From NCBI GenBank assembly GCA_964401935.1, contig CAYOAL010000021.1:29742-93741 (forward strand): a stretch of 64,000 bases of DNA, read 5' to 3'. Origin of the DNA: JAPYTK01 sp964401935. GTDB lineage: Bacteria > Myxococcota_A > Polyangia > Polyangiales > Polyangiaceae. The notes below the pieces were generated by a model that searched no databases, was not told where the DNA came from, and worked only from the letters and a program-made list of their open reading frames with translations. Below are positions 24,962 to 35,133 of the stretch, in pieces. Position numbers and translations under genes: made by a program. The first letter of the stretch is position 1; every line of letters begins with the position of its first letter.

Positions 24962-27900
24962 CTAGGGGCTCGCGCCACAGCGATGCCCCACGGGAGGGGG
25001 CCGCACCACCGGATGGCCGGCGTCCCACACCACCGGCACCTCGCGCCACACCGCTCGCAGGAGCTCGCAGTACGGCAGCTGGAAGGCCCGGAGGTCCCAC
25101 ACGAGGTGAGCGCCGAGATCGGTCGCCACCACCAAGCGTTGGTCTTGGAGGGTGAGGTGGGAGACACGTCCGTGCAGCTGTCGGCTCGCGAGCAGCGCGC
25201 CGTCGCGCTGGCTCCACAGGCCCACGAAGCCATTGTCGTAGCCTGCGGCGAGCGTGCCGCTCGGGCCCTCGGTGATGCTCGACACCGCGCTCGACGCGAT
25301 GCCTTGGAACGCGAGCGGTCTCACCGCGCCGTCGCGCGCAGCGAAGAGCTGGAGGTGTCCGTCGCGGTACCCCACCGCGACGTCGTCCCCCACTGGCCCC
25401 ACCGCGGTGATCCCCGGCGACGCCTCCCACGCGCCGAGCCGGCGCCCCCGCGCGTCGAAGCGCGTGATCGAGCGCGCGCCCGCCACGAGGACCGCGTCGG
25501 CGCTGGCCGCGACCGCCGACACGGGCCCCGGGTCGCCGAGCGGGACGCTCTCTCCGGAGACGGACAGGAGCAGCGCTCGAGCGGCGCCCCGCGCCACGCA
25601 CCCGCCGGAGGCCACCGAGAGCGCCGCAAAGGGTCCTGCGACGCGGGCCGTGAGCACGTCGTCGCCGACATGCCACAGCTCGACCGCGCCGTCGTGGCCG
25701 AGCAGACACATCACCTCGCCGACCTGCTCGGCCCACCGAGCGCGGGAGTCGATGGCGCGCGCCCACGCCCCGCGCGGCCGCGGCGCTCCGTCTGCGAGGG
25801 ACGTCCAGCCGAGGTGGGTGAGGATCGCGGAGGGGGTGGAGGTGAGCGCGGCGGTGCGCCAGAACGGCCGCCCGTCGTGGGCGTGCCACACACGGACGGT
25901 GCCGTCGTCACCGGCGGTCGCGACGAGCTGGCCGCTGGGGCTGAACACGGCGTGGTTGACCTCGTCACTGTGGCCCCGCAGCAGCACCGGCTCGGTCCCG
26001 TCGCGCCGCCAGAGCCGCGCGATGCCGTCGGAGCTCGACGCGCTGATGCGTTCGTCGTGAACGTCGATCCAATACACGCGCTGCGGGTGTCGCCCCACCA
26101 CCTGGCCCTGTCCCGTGGCGAGATCCCAGCGCCGCAGGGTTCCATCGGTGCTCCCGCTGACGAGCGCCGCTCCCATGAAGCGCACGCCGAGCACCGCGTC
26201 GGTGTGCCCTTCGAGCACGGTCTCGAGCTCTCCGCTGGCAACGTTCCACACGCGAACGTCGCGCCCGCCGCTCGCGAGCAAGGCACCATCCGCGCTGAAG
26301 GTCACGCCGTTCACCTCGCCCGCGTGTCCGCTCAGCACGCGACTCCCGCCGCCCTCCACCTCCCAGAGCCGCACCGTCGTGTCCTTGCTCCCGGTGGCCA
26401 GCAGCTGGTCGTCGGGGCTGAACGCCACCCCCACCACCGGACCCGCGTGACCGGCGAGCACCCGCAGCTCGGAGCCGGTGGCCACGCTCCACAGCCGCGC
26501 GCTGCGGTCCGCGCTGCTCGAGGCGAGCACGTTCCCGTCGTGGCTGAAGGCCACCTCGAAGATCCGACCGCTGTGGCCGACGAGGGTGCGCTCCACCTCC
26601 GCCGCCGCCACGTTCCAGAGCCGCACGCGGCCGTCGTAGCTCCCCGCCGCGATCGTCTTACCGTCGGGGCTGAAGGCCAGACCTCGCGCTCCAGCGAGCG
26701 GCTCGGACAGCGCCGCGTGGCCATACAGAGGCGAGGTCCCGCCGGTCGCCGCGCGCGCGCCCCCCGTGTGGAGATCCCAGACGCGCACCGTTCCATCGAA
26801 GCTGCCGGTGACGGCGTAGCGACCGTCGTGGCTCAGATCCACGCCCGTCACCTGCTCTTCGTGGGCGAGGAGCGAGAGCACCAGCCGGCCGGTCGTCGCG
26901 TCCCAGAGTCGGAGCGTGCCGTCGTCGCCACCGCTCGCGAGGTGCCGCCCGTCCCCGTCGAAGGCCACCGACCACACCGCGCCCAGGTGACCTTCGAGGA
27001 CACGCTCGCCCTCTCCGCCGAGAGGGACGAGCGAGACGCGGCCGTCGGAGCGGCCCACCGCGATCTGCGCGCCGTCCGGGCTCACCCTCAGCGCCGACAC
27101 GTTCGCCCCTCCTCGCCCCGGCTCCTCGCGTTTCGTCCCGTCCGCCGCGATGCTCCAGAGCTTCGCGCCTACCGCCGCCACCACCCGCGCGCTCTTCGGC
27201 TCGAAGTCGACCGCCCCCACCTCGCCGCCGAGCTCGATCACCCTCGGGCTCCCCGTTGGCGAGGTCGGCCAGATCCGAACCGTGCCGTCGTGAGAGGCGG
27301 TCGCGACGGACGCCCCGTCGGGGCTCACGCGGATCGCGGTGGGCCGCTGGGCGTGCGCACCGAGGAGCCTCAGCGGGCTCGTCTCGTCGGTGTCCCAGGC
27401 ACGCACCGCGCCCCCCGTGCTCATCGTGAAGAGCTGCGCCCCGCTGGGGGCCATCGCGACACCGAGCACCTGATCTCCGTTGCCGTGCAGCACGCGCATC
27501 GCGCCGGTGACGCGGTCGAACACGTAGATCGCCTCGTCGGCACAGCCCGCCACCACCTCGCGTGCGTCGGCGGTGAAGCTCACGCCGAACACGCGATCGC
27601 CGAGCTTCTTCTGCCACACGATCGGGTTCTGCGAGAGCTGCCAGAAGAGCGCACGCGCCGCAGGATCGTCCTCGACGTCGAGCGCGAGGCGCAGCTTCGC
27701 CCGGGCCTCGAGCACGTTCCCTTGAGACAGCGCCGCCCGCGCGCTCTCCCTGAGCGTCGCCGCCCGCTGGTGCTCGGCGAGGTCGCGCTGCCGGGTAGCC
27801 TCGCGCTCCTTCTCGCCGACCACCCAGGCGACCACCGCAAACACCGCCGCGAGCAGCGCGGTGCCCACGAGCAACGACCCGTGGAGGATGCGCTTGTGTC

Positions 27901-30385
27901 GAACTCGTTGCCGCTCGCGCTCGCTGGCCGCAGCGAGAAACTCACGGGTCACGGCGCCGAGCTCGGTGGTCGTCCGGCCGAGACGCCGGAGCGCGTCCGA
28001 CAAGGCCTCGCCGCGCCAGAGCTCCTCCGGCAGCCGCCCCCGCTTGTCCCACAGCGCCGCCGCTTGCCCCGCCTCGTGCACGAAGGCGAGCTCCTCCCGG
28101 CTCTCGTCGAGCCAACGAGCGAGTGTACCCCACGACCCGATGAGCGCGTCGTGGGCGAGCTCGAGCATCGCCTGGCCGCCGCTCTCTCGCGCGCGCTGAG
28201 TCGACACCACGAGGCGCGCCTGCGTGAGCCGAGTGAGCACCGGCTCCGCCTCGGACCCGAGCCCGGCGAGGCACGCCACCTTGGGCAGTCGCTCGCGGGT
28301 GCGATCGTCGGTCACGAGGCGCAGGAGGAGCTCACGCGCCAGCTCCACTTGCTCCGCGCTCATCGCGTCGAGCACGCCGTCGGCGTGCGCTGCGAGCGCG
28401 CCTTCTACCCCCCCCATCTCCGCGTAGGCAGCGCGGAGGAGCATCCGCCGCACGCGGTCGCGGCGCTCCCAGAGCTGGCGTGCAGCAAACTGCAACATCG
28501 GCAGCGCGCCGGGCGCGTCCTCCACGCAGGCCACCATCTCCTCCACCAGCGCGTCGTCCTCGAGGCGGTATCCCACCGAGGCCAGGGGCTTGGTCAACGT
28601 CTCGGCGAGCGCGTCGCGGCGTAGCCGCTGAATCACCGTCACCTGGGCGAGCGAACGCGTGACCAGGGGCCCCAACGCCAGCCGCCCGAGGTAGTCGTCG
28701 CGCACCGTGAACACCACCCGCACCGGATCGTCCGGATCTTCGGCCGCGGTGCAGATCGCCTCCATGAACGCGCGGCGCTCCTTCGCGTCTTCGCAGTGCG
28801 TGAACAGCTCCTCGACTTGGTCGACGAAGACGAGCACGTTCGAGCGGTGCTCGCGGGCGATGCGCGTGAGCTCGAGCGACAGGCGCTGGGGGGCCTCGAG
28901 CAGCCGGTCGGTGAGGCGGCGCACGTCGGACGCCGCCGGCTCGGTGGCGGGGACATCCTCCGAGGGCAGATCCCGAAGGCTCGGGGTGGAGGTCTTGGGA
29001 GCCGGCACGGCGATGGTGTCGCGATCCGCACGGAGCAGATGCGCGGCCAGGCTCTCGAACGGGTGGCTTCCGGGGCGCAGCTTGATGAACAGCCAGTCGC
29101 CCTCCTCGCGGAGCCGCGGGAGCACGCCGGCCTGCACGAACGAGCTCTTGCCGGCGCCCGAAGGCCCCACCACGGGCAAGACGGGTGTGAAGCGGATTCG
29201 CTCGACGAACGCGTTGACCTCGGCCTCGCGACCGAAGAATAGCCCCACGTGCCGCTCGGTGAATGGGAGCAGCCCACGGAACGGCCCCTCGTCGTCGGCG
29301 GGGCGGGTGGCGCCACGGAACAACATCTCTCGCAGCGCGTCCGCCACCTCGCTCACCCTCGGACGTTGGCGTGGGTCCTTCTCGAGACACGCAGCGACGA
29401 GCTCGGCGACGTCGGAGGGCACCTCGGCGTAGCGCTCGATGCGTGGCACCGGTGCCGGATCGCACACCGCCTCCATGAGCTTGGTCTTGGTGCCCTCGAG
29501 GTCGTAGGGCAGCCAGTCCGAGAAGAGCTCGAACAACAACATGCCGAGGCCCCACACGTCGGTGGCCGACGTCGGCTTCTGACGCAGCCACTGCTCGGGG
29601 GCCATGTACGCGGGCGTACCCCACACCCCCGTGCGCTCGTCGCGGGCTCGCACCTCGCCCGACTCCATCACCTTGGCCGGCCGCGCGAGGCCGAAGTCGA
29701 CGACGCGCACACGCCCGTCCTCCGGGATCATCACGTTCTCGGGTTTGAGATCGAGGTGCAGCACCCCGCCGCGGTGGGCCTCGTCGAGCGCCTCGGCCAC
29801 GGCCAGCGCGACGCGCAGCGTGGCTTGGTGGCTCAACCGACGCGCCATCATACGCTTGCGGAGGTTCTCGCCCTCGAGGAACTCGAGCGCGACATACGGA
29901 CGTCCCTGGTGCTCGCCCACCGCGTGAATCGCCACGATGTGGGGGTGGCTGAACTTCGCGGTGGTCCGCGCCTCTTCGAGGAAGCCGGCGATCGCCTCCG
30001 GCGACCCGAGGTACTTGGGATGGATGAGCTTGAGCGCGACGCGACGTCCGAGCAACGTGTCGCGGGCGACGTACACCTCGCCCATCCCGCCCCGTCCGAG
30101 CAACCGCAAGATCTGAAAGTGATCGACGCGTTCGCCGATCTCGAGCGGCGCGTCGTTCGGCTCGCCAGCGGCGGCCTCGAGATCGCCCGACCCGACGGTG
30201 GCGCGGGCCACCGAGGTGAGGTGACCCATCGAGCTCCGCGGCACGGTGTCGCGAGGCGTCGGCGCGCCCTCCGAAGAGCGCCACCGCGCGGAGGGGACCG
30301 ACCGCTCGAAGCGCGGGCCGGCCGAGCCAGGCGCGGGCTGGGGCTGCGTGTCGCGCCCTCCGCTTCTGTCGGGCTCGTCCCCCAT
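24962..30385 (-). CDS. Ser/Thr protein kinase fused to STAND-type NTPase and WD40 propellers
   Basis: About 1807 residues from the ATG at 30385. Protein kinase domain about 85-345: glycine loop GRGGMG 97-102, catalytic Lys119, catalytic loop HLDLKPEN (HRD Arg replaced by Leu, a non-RD kinase) and DFG at 230-232. Next, about 370-800, an NTPase of the nSTAND1 type: P-loop GPSGAGKSS and Walker B VLVFVDQVEEL. A membrane segment follows (LLVGTALLAAVFAVVAWVVG), then at least ten WD40 repeats with LATGSKDTTVRLW and similar. The WD40 part would be extracytoplasmic if the helix spans the membrane. Such fusions are typical of myxobacteria and are thought to be signalling or conflict sensors. Confidence 0.93.
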   Translation of the reverse strand: MGDEPDRSGGRDTQPQPAPGSAGPRFERSVPSARWRSSEGAPTPRDTVPRSSMGHLTSVARATVGSGDLEAAAGEPNDAPLEIGERVDHFQILRLLGRGGMGEVYVARDTLLGRRVALKLIHPKYLGSPEAIAGFLEEARTTAKFSHPHIVAIHAVGEHQGRPYVALEFLEGENLRKRMMARRLSHQATLRVALAVAEALDEAHRGGVLHLDLKPENVMIPEDGRVRVVDFGLARPAKVMESGEVRARDERTGVWGTPAYMAPEQWLRQKPTSATDVWGLGMLLFELFSDWLPYDLEGTKTKLMEAVCDPAPVPRIERYAEVPSDVAELVAACLEKDPRQRPRVSEVADALREMLFRGATRPADDEGPFRGLLPFTERHVGLFFGREAEVNAFVERIRFTPVLPVVGPSGAGKSSFVQAGVLPRLREEGDWLFIKLRPGSHPFESLAAHLLRADRDTIAVPAPKTSTPSLRDLPSEDVPATEPAASDVRRLTDRLLEAPQRLSLELTRIAREHRSNVLVFVDQVEELFTHCEDAKERRAFMEAICTAAEDPDDPVRVVFTVRDDYLGRLALGPLVTRSLAQVTVIQRLRRDALAETLTKPLASVGYRLEDDALVEEMVACVEDAPGALPMLQFAARQLWERRDRVRRMLLRAAYAEMGGVEGALAAHADGVLDAMSAEQVELARELLLRLVTDDRTRERLPKVACLAGLGSEAEPVLTRLTQARLVVSTQRARESGGQAMLELAHDALIGSWGTLARWLDESREELAFVHEAGQAAALWDKRGRLPEELWRGEALSDALRRLGRTTTELGAVTREFLAAASERERQRVRHKRILHGSLLVGTALLAAVFAVVAWVVGEKEREATRQRDLAEHQRAATLRESARAALSQGNVLEARAKLRLALDVEDDPAARALFWQLSQNPIVWQKKLGDRVFGVSFTADAREVVAGCADEAIYVFDRVTGAMRVLHGNGDQVLGVAMAPSGAQLFTMSTGGAVRAWDTDETSPLRLLGAHAQRPTAIRVSPDGASVATASHDGTVRIWPTSPTGSPRVIELGGEVGAVDFEPKSARVVAAVGAKLWSIAADGTKREEPGRGGANVSALRVSPDGAQIAVGRSDGRVSLVPLGGEGERVLEGHLGAVWSVAFDGDGRHLASGGDDGTLRLWDATTGRLVLSLLAHEEQVTGVDLSHDGRYAVTGSFDGTVRVWDLHTGGARAATGGTSPLYGHAALSEPLAGARGLAFSPDGKTIAAGSYDGRVRLWNVAAAEVERTLVGHSGRIFEVAFSHDGNVLASSSADRSARLWSVATGSELRVLAGHAGPVVGVAFSPDDQLLATGSKDTTVRLWEVEGGGSRVLSGHAGEVNGVTFSADGALLASGGRDVRVWNVASGELETVLEGHTDAVLGVRFMGAALVSGSTDGTLRRWDLATGQGQVVGRHPQRVYWIDVHDERISASSSDGIARLWRRDGTEPVLLRGHSDEVNHAVFSPSGQLVATAGDDGTVRVWHAHDGRPFWRTAALTSTPSAILTHLGWTSLADGAPRPRGAWARAIDSRARWAEQVGEVMCLLGHDGAVELWHVGDDVLTARVAGPFAALSVASGGCVARGAARALLLSVSGESVPLGDPGPVSAVAASADAVLVAGARSITRFDARGRRLGAWEASPGITAVGPVGDDVAVGYRDGHLQLFAARDGAVRPLAFQGIASSAVSSITEGPSGTLAAGYDNGFVGLWSQRDGALLASRQLHGRVSHLTLQDQRLVVATDLGAHLVWDLRAFQLPYCELLRAVWREVPVVWDAGHPVVRPPPVGHRCGASP

Positions 30386-30641
30386 GGCCTCAGGGTAACG
30401 CGCCCTGGGCCCCGCCGCGAGCGGCACGCGAGCGCGTCATCCACCCAGCGGACGAGCCACGTCACCCGCCAAGCCGATGGGCAACCTCACCCGCTCATCG
30501 AACGGAGCGCGCGATGCTACCGCGACGAGCGCGGCGTCGCCGGCGCCCACCGGCGCCTCTCCCCCGCGTCACCCGGGGCCTCGCCCGGCCTCCCGTGGGA
30601 ACCCGCTACGAACTTGCGCACAGAGGGACTAGAGTGGCGCC

Positions 30642-30869
30642 ATGAAGCTCTCTGGGGATCCGGACGCGATCGCAGCGCTCAAGCAGATGCACAAGGCCAA
30701 CCCTGGCTTCATGAAGGCCCTCATCGACGACGCGCGCACGACCACCGATCACACCACCTTCTTCCGCACCGACGCCGGGATGCGATACCGCCTGAAGCTG
30801 GATCCGAACACCGGCGACCTCGACGTGCAGCCTCACGCCGAGTCGCGCCGGCCCCCCCCCATCGGTTGA
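30642..30869 (+). CDS. 75-aa conserved-looking hypothetical protein
   Basis: Small soluble protein: MKLSGDPDAIAALKQMH then a helical segment and FFRTDAGMRYRLKLDPNTGDL. Composition is ordinary for a coding gene, it has codon bias like the neighbours, and it is divergent from the kinase gene across 256 bases. No signal peptide. Function unknown. Confidence 0.5.
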   Translation: MKLSGDPDAIAALKQMHKANPGFMKALIDDARTTTDHTTFFRTDAGMRYRLKLDPNTGDLDVQPHAESRRPPPIG

Positions 30870-31089
30870 GCAGAGCTCGGCCGTGGGCGCCGGTCGCTCA
30901 CGTCGCGAGGGCTCGCGCGGGCCGCTCGGCGGATGGACGCGTGGCGTGCCCGCCACGGGCTGTCCGAGGCGCGTACAGCGACGGGGCCGACGGCACCTCG
31001 ACGAGTCGACAACCCCTCGACATCGCGCTCGTTCTCCGAGCGGCGAGACGCGCGCGGGCTCGGCACGCGGGTTGCGAAGTCCTCCGCTC

Positions 31090-31662
31090 ATGCTGAACCA
31101 GAACCTGCTGTCCACCCTCCCCCTGTCGTTCACCTTTGCTCTGGCTCTCCTCGTGGGTAGCCCCGCCTGCCTGGTGGCTCCCGGCGAACCAACCACCGAC
31201 GAGGTGGGCTACGAGCTGCTCGAGGGCGAGCGCGCCGAGTCGCGCTGCGTCGACCGTCCGATGCGGCGCGACCGCGACGACCGGCTCATGTGCCGCACGG
31301 TCGAGGTGCGCCGCGCCGACGCGGACGGACGTTGCGACTGCGAGAGCGACGCCCGCCGCGAGCTCGAGCGGAGCGAACGGGATCGCGTGTTGCGCGCGGT
31401 GGAGCGCGACGAGCGGACGCGAGATCGCGACCTCGACTGCGCCTGCGAGGTGCGCCAGCTCGAGCGTGACGAAGCCCGGATCTGCGAAGAGACCGCCGGG
31501 GACGATCTGCGCGACGTGCGCGGTGACCGGCTCCATGGGTTCTGTGCCGAGGTGCGCGACGGCGTGGATCGGGAGCTCGACCGCTGTGGCGGTCATGGCA
31601 TTCGCCTCGTCGGCGAGGCCCGCGTCCGGGACGACGCCGCCGTCTTCATCCGCTGCGACTGA
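31090..31662 (+). CDS. Highly charged, Cys-rich secreted protein
   Basis: 190 residues from the ATG at 31090. Signal peptide with a lipobox-like GSPAC at about 24-28. The mature part is extraordinarily rich in Arg, Asp and Glu (nearly half the residues) with evenly spaced cysteines (CDCE, CACE, ICEE, FCAE and so on), which suggests a disulfide-bonded repeat or rod. No family known to me. The earlier in-frame GTG at 30883 gives an Arg-rich leader without signal peptide and is rejected. Confidence 0.6.
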   Translation: MLNQNLLSTLPLSFTFALALLVGSPACLVAPGEPTTDEVGYELLEGERAESRCVDRPMRRDRDDRLMCRTVEVRRADADGRCDCESDARRELERSERDRVLRAVERDERTRDRDLDCACEVRQLERDEARICEETAGDDLRDVRGDRLHGFCAEVRDGVDRELDRCGGHGIRLVGEARVRDDAAVFIRCD

Positions 31663-31725
31663 CGCGCGCGCCGAGACCGAACGCGCAGACGTTGCTCCCC
31701 CGCGCGGACCGACTATCGTGCGGCC

Positions 31726-32382
31726 ATGGGGGACGCGCCCAAAGGAGACGTTCGCGGCTTCGGACTCACGGGCTTCGCTGGCCTGGTGGTGGTGTTTCTG
31801 CTCTTTCCGTGGGTGGAGGTGTCGTGCGCGGGCCAGCCGCTCATCTCCCAAGCGGGCTACCAGGTGGTGATCGGCAGCGGGAGCCTGCCCGGCGGCGCCG
31901 AAGACGCGAAGAGCCCGGCCAACGACGCGCTGGAGAAGGAGCGCCAGAAGGGCGAGTCGATCGCCGCCTGGTGGCTCCTCCTCGCGCTCGCGGGGACGGG
32001 CACCGCCGGCTACTTCGGCGTCCGAATGACGAAGAGCGCGGCGGAGCGCGCCGCTCGCGCCAAGCCTGCCGCGCTCGCGAGCCTCGTCGGGGCGGCCATC
32101 CTCTCTGCCTCCCTCGTGGTGGGTCTCCCGCTCGAGCGGCGGGTCGGCGACGCCCAGGCCAAGATGCAGGCCGAGGCACGAGAGAACGACGGCGGCATCC
32201 AGCGGCTCGGCTCCGCCCTCGGCGCCGCGATCCGCGCCGAGAGGAAGACCGGAGCGTGGCTCACCCTGCTCGCGATGTGGGGTCAGGTCGGCCTCGCCGC
32301 CTACCTCGCCTTCGCCGCCAAGCTCTCGTCGGCCCCCGCGCGCGCCGAGGCGCCACGCGACGCGAGCGACCCCGGCGGTTGA
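31726..32382 (+). CDS. Four-span membrane protein, hypothetical
   Basis: 218 residues with hydrophobic segments at about 12-30 (GLTGFAGLVVVFLLFPWV), 82-98, 113-132 and 178-196, and a charged loop between the third and fourth. No enzymatic motif is visible. It may be transcribed with the TPR gene that follows after a 36-base gap. Function unknown. Confidence 0.65.
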   Translation: MGDAPKGDVRGFGLTGFAGLVVVFLLFPWVEVSCAGQPLISQAGYQVVIGSGSLPGGAEDAKSPANDALEKERQKGESIAAWWLLLALAGTGTAGYFGVRMTKSAAERAARAKPAALASLVGAAILSASLVVGLPLERRVGDAQAKMQAEARENDGGIQRLGSALGAAIRAERKTGAWLTLLAMWGQVGLAAYLAFAAKLSSAPARAEAPRDASDPGG

Positions 32383-32418
32383 TGCCGCGCCGCGGTCGAG
32401 GAACGGTTGCGAGCGGCG

Positions 32419-35133
32419 ATGGAGTGGAGCATCTCCAAGGTCGACTTCCCGGCCTCGATCGATCCGGAGCGAGCCGAGATCCTCCTTGGCCTCGACACCG
32501 GCCTCGGCGGGAGCTACGGGCGCACGTTCCTCATCCGGCACGATGGGGCGCTCAAGGCGATGCACCGCGACGGCATGACCGGAGCCTTTCGGGTGACGGC
32601 GCTCTCGGAGACCTCGCCCCCGCGCATCGCCCCCGGGAAGTGGGGCGGCGAGCAGCTCGTGCTGGTGACCGAAGGCGGAGACGAGAAACGCCTGGATGTT
32701 TCACACCGCGAGCGGGAGCTCACGCTCGAGGTGCTGGAGGGGGTGTACCGCGCGACGGAGCGCCACCGCGAGCTCGCGGCGTTGCTCGAGCAGCGGCTCG
32801 CGAGCACCCACGACCTGACGTTGAAGCTCGCGACGGCGGCGGAGCTGGCGTCGCTCTCGGCCGAGCGCCTGGAGTCGCCCGAGCGCGCGGTGGCCTTCGC
32901 GAAGACGTGGCTCGAGCTTCGGCACGACGACGACCACGCCATCGCTTTGCTCGAGCGCCTCACCGAGGTGGGGACGCTCGCCGCCTTCGAGCTGCTCGAG
33001 ACGACCTACCGCGAGCTGCGGCGCCACGCGCCCCTCGCCGAGCTCTACGCGCGACGCGCCGCCCACGAGCCGACGCGGGCGGTGGAGCTGTCGCTCGCCG
33101 CGGCGCAGCTGTTCGAAGCCGAGGTGCTCGACCCCGCGCGCGCCCTCACGGTGGTGCTCTCCGTGCTCGCCGAGCATCCGGGGCGGAGCGACGTGCTCGC
33201 GCGCGCCGACGCGCTGGCGGAGAAGAGCGGCGCGTGGTCGCTCGCGGCCGCCGGCTTTCGCGCCGCCGAGCAAGCCACCGAAGACCCGGCCCTCGACGTG
33301 GCGCTGTTGTGGCGCATCGGCCGCGCCCACAGGCGCGCGGGTGAAGACGAGGCGGCCATCATCGCCATGCAGGAGCTCACCTGGCTCGATCCGCAGCACC
33401 GCGAGGGGCTCGTCGAGCTCGCGGCGCTGTTCGAGGCGCGCGACCGCCATCACTCGCGCGCGGAGGTGCTCGAGCGCCTCGTGGAGCTCGCCGAAGACGA
33501 TCGGAGCCGCATCGGCTGGCTCCTCGCGCTCGCCGACACGCTCGCGACCCACCTCGAGGACAGCGCGCGAGCCGTCGCGACGCTCGAGGCGGTGCTCGCC
33601 CTCGACGACCACAACGACCCGGCCCTCGCCGCGCTCGCCCGCCTCCACGAGGGCGAGGGGCGCTACGCGGAGCTCGTGGCGGTGCTCGATCGCCGGGCAG
33701 AGCGGGCGGGGGTGACGCTCCGCGCCGAGCTCTTCGCCCAAGGCGCAGCGATCTCCGAGGCGCAGCTCTCCGACGAAGAGGGGGCGATGCGTCGCTGGCG
33801 CCTCGCCCACGGGGCGACGCCCGGCCACGAGCAAGCGATGGGGGCGCTCGAGCGCCTGTACACCCGACATCGTCGCTGGCTCGAGCTCGTGAACGCGCTC
33901 GAACAGCACGCGCTGGCGGTGGACGACGACAAGGCGGTGGCCGCCCTGGTGAAGGCGGCCGAGCTCTGCGACGGCGAGCTCGGCCAGCCCGAACGCGCCA
34001 TCGCCTGCTACGAGCGCGCCCGCGAGCTCGCCCCCGACGCGGTGCACGTGTTGCGGGCGCTCTGGCAAGGCTACCGGCGCAGACCGAACCCGACGCCGGT
34101 GCTCGAGGTGCTCGGCGCGCTCCTCGCGCTCGCCCCGGAGCGGGGGGAGGAGCTCACGCTGCGGGTAGAGCGCGCCGAGTGGCAGCGGAAGGCGGGAGAG
34201 CTGGAGGCCGCCAGGAGCGACCTCGAGCGGGCGCTCGCCCTCGCCTCGAAGGCGACCGACGAACGCATCCGCCTCCTGCTCGCGAAGGGAGAGGTGGAGC
34301 TCGCGCTCGAGCTCCCCGACGCCGCGGCGAAATCGTACGAGCGCGTGCTCGAGCTCGACCCAACCCACACCGAGGCCTTCCAGCAGCTCGAGCGGCTCCT
34401 CTCGGCGGCACGAGAGCACCGCGCGCTGGCCACCCTCTATGAACGGAGAGCTGGGTTCGTCGCCACCGAGCGGTCTTCGTGGCTGCGCCGCGCGGCCGAG
34501 CTCGCGGCGGCCAAGCTCGCCGATCCGGCGCTCGCGGTGCGGCTCGCCCTCGAGGCCCTCGACGCCGACTGGCAGGACACGGAGGCGCAGGCCACGCTCG
34601 CCACGATCGGGGCGACACCGGCGGCGTGGCAGCAGGTGTTCGAGGCGCTCGAGTCCCGCCTCGGCGCCCACCCGGAGGGAGAGCGCCGCCGTTTCGGCCG
34701 CGCGATCGATCGCTTCATCGAGGCCTGCCGCGCCAACGCGGCGCTCGACGCCGACGACGTGCTCCTCCGCGCCGCACGCCACCACGAGAAGGTGCGGCGC
34801 GCCCCCAAGCGGGCCCTCGCCCTCTACCGACGCGCGTACCGACGTCGGCTCGACAACCGAGAGCTCGAAGCGCGGGTGCGCGCCCTGCTCGTACGCCTCG
34901 AGCGTCACACCGAGCTCGTCGAGCACCTTCGCCAGGTGCTCGACGCCGATCTCTACGAGGGCGACGATCGCCGCGATCGGCTCGGCGAGCTCGCCTCCAC
35001 CCTCGAAGCCGTGGGGCAGCTCGATGAGGCGGCAGAGCTCCGGCGGCGCCTCGCCCTCCCCCGCGTGGTCGCGGTCGCCTCCGCCGCGGCCGTCGCAGTC
35101 CTCGGGGTCCTGGTGTATTTCTTGTGGTCCTGA
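32419..35133 (+). CDS. Large TPR protein with C-terminal tail anchor
   Basis: 904 residues from the ATG at 32419 (a TTG at 32407 is an alternative). N-terminal about 80 residues form a beta-rich domain (EILLGLDTGLGGSYGRTFLI), followed by about 780 residues of TPR-like helical repeats with the E-rich AxxLExRL pattern (for example AVATLEAVLALDDHNDPALAAL). The last 20 residues are hydrophobic (VASAAAVAVLGVLVYFLW), a tail-anchor membrane segment with the bulk in the cytoplasm. Such proteins organise complexes; partner unknown. The next frame starts within its last codons. Confidence 0.75.
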   Translation: MEWSISKVDFPASIDPERAEILLGLDTGLGGSYGRTFLIRHDGALKAMHRDGMTGAFRVTALSETSPPRIAPGKWGGEQLVLVTEGGDEKRLDVSHRERELTLEVLEGVYRATERHRELAALLEQRLASTHDLTLKLATAAELASLSAERLESPERAVAFAKTWLELRHDDDHAIALLERLTEVGTLAAFELLETTYRELRRHAPLAELYARRAAHEPTRAVELSLAAAQLFEAEVLDPARALTVVLSVLAEHPGRSDVLARADALAEKSGAWSLAAAGFRAAEQATEDPALDVALLWRIGRAHRRAGEDEAAIIAMQELTWLDPQHREGLVELAALFEARDRHHSRAEVLERLVELAEDDRSRIGWLLALADTLATHLEDSARAVATLEAVLALDDHNDPALAALARLHEGEGRYAELVAVLDRRAERAGVTLRAELFAQGAAISEAQLSDEEGAMRRWRLAHGATPGHEQAMGALERLYTRHRRWLELVNALEQHALAVDDDKAVAALVKAAELCDGELGQPERAIACYERARELAPDAVHVLRALWQGYRRRPNPTPVLEVLGALLALAPERGEELTLRVERAEWQRKAGELEAARSDLERALALASKATDERIRLLLAKGEVELALELPDAAAKSYERVLELDPTHTEAFQQLERLLSAAREHRALATLYERRAGFVATERSSWLRRAAELAAAKLADPALAVRLALEALDADWQDTEAQATLATIGATPAAWQQVFEALESRLGAHPEGERRRFGRAIDRFIEACRANAALDADDVLLRAARHHEKVRRAPKRALALYRRAYRRRLDNRELEARVRALLVRLERHTELVEHLRQVLDADLYEGDDRRDRLGELASTLEAVGQLDEAAELRRRLALPRVVAVASAAAVAVLGVLVYFLWS

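Noticed and set aside
23036..28624. A 1862-codon open frame on the + strand across the FKBP and kinase genes
   Set aside because: It mirrors the opposite-strand genes; its product is a His/Arg/Gly-rich mix with no domains. It is an antisense artefact of high GC.
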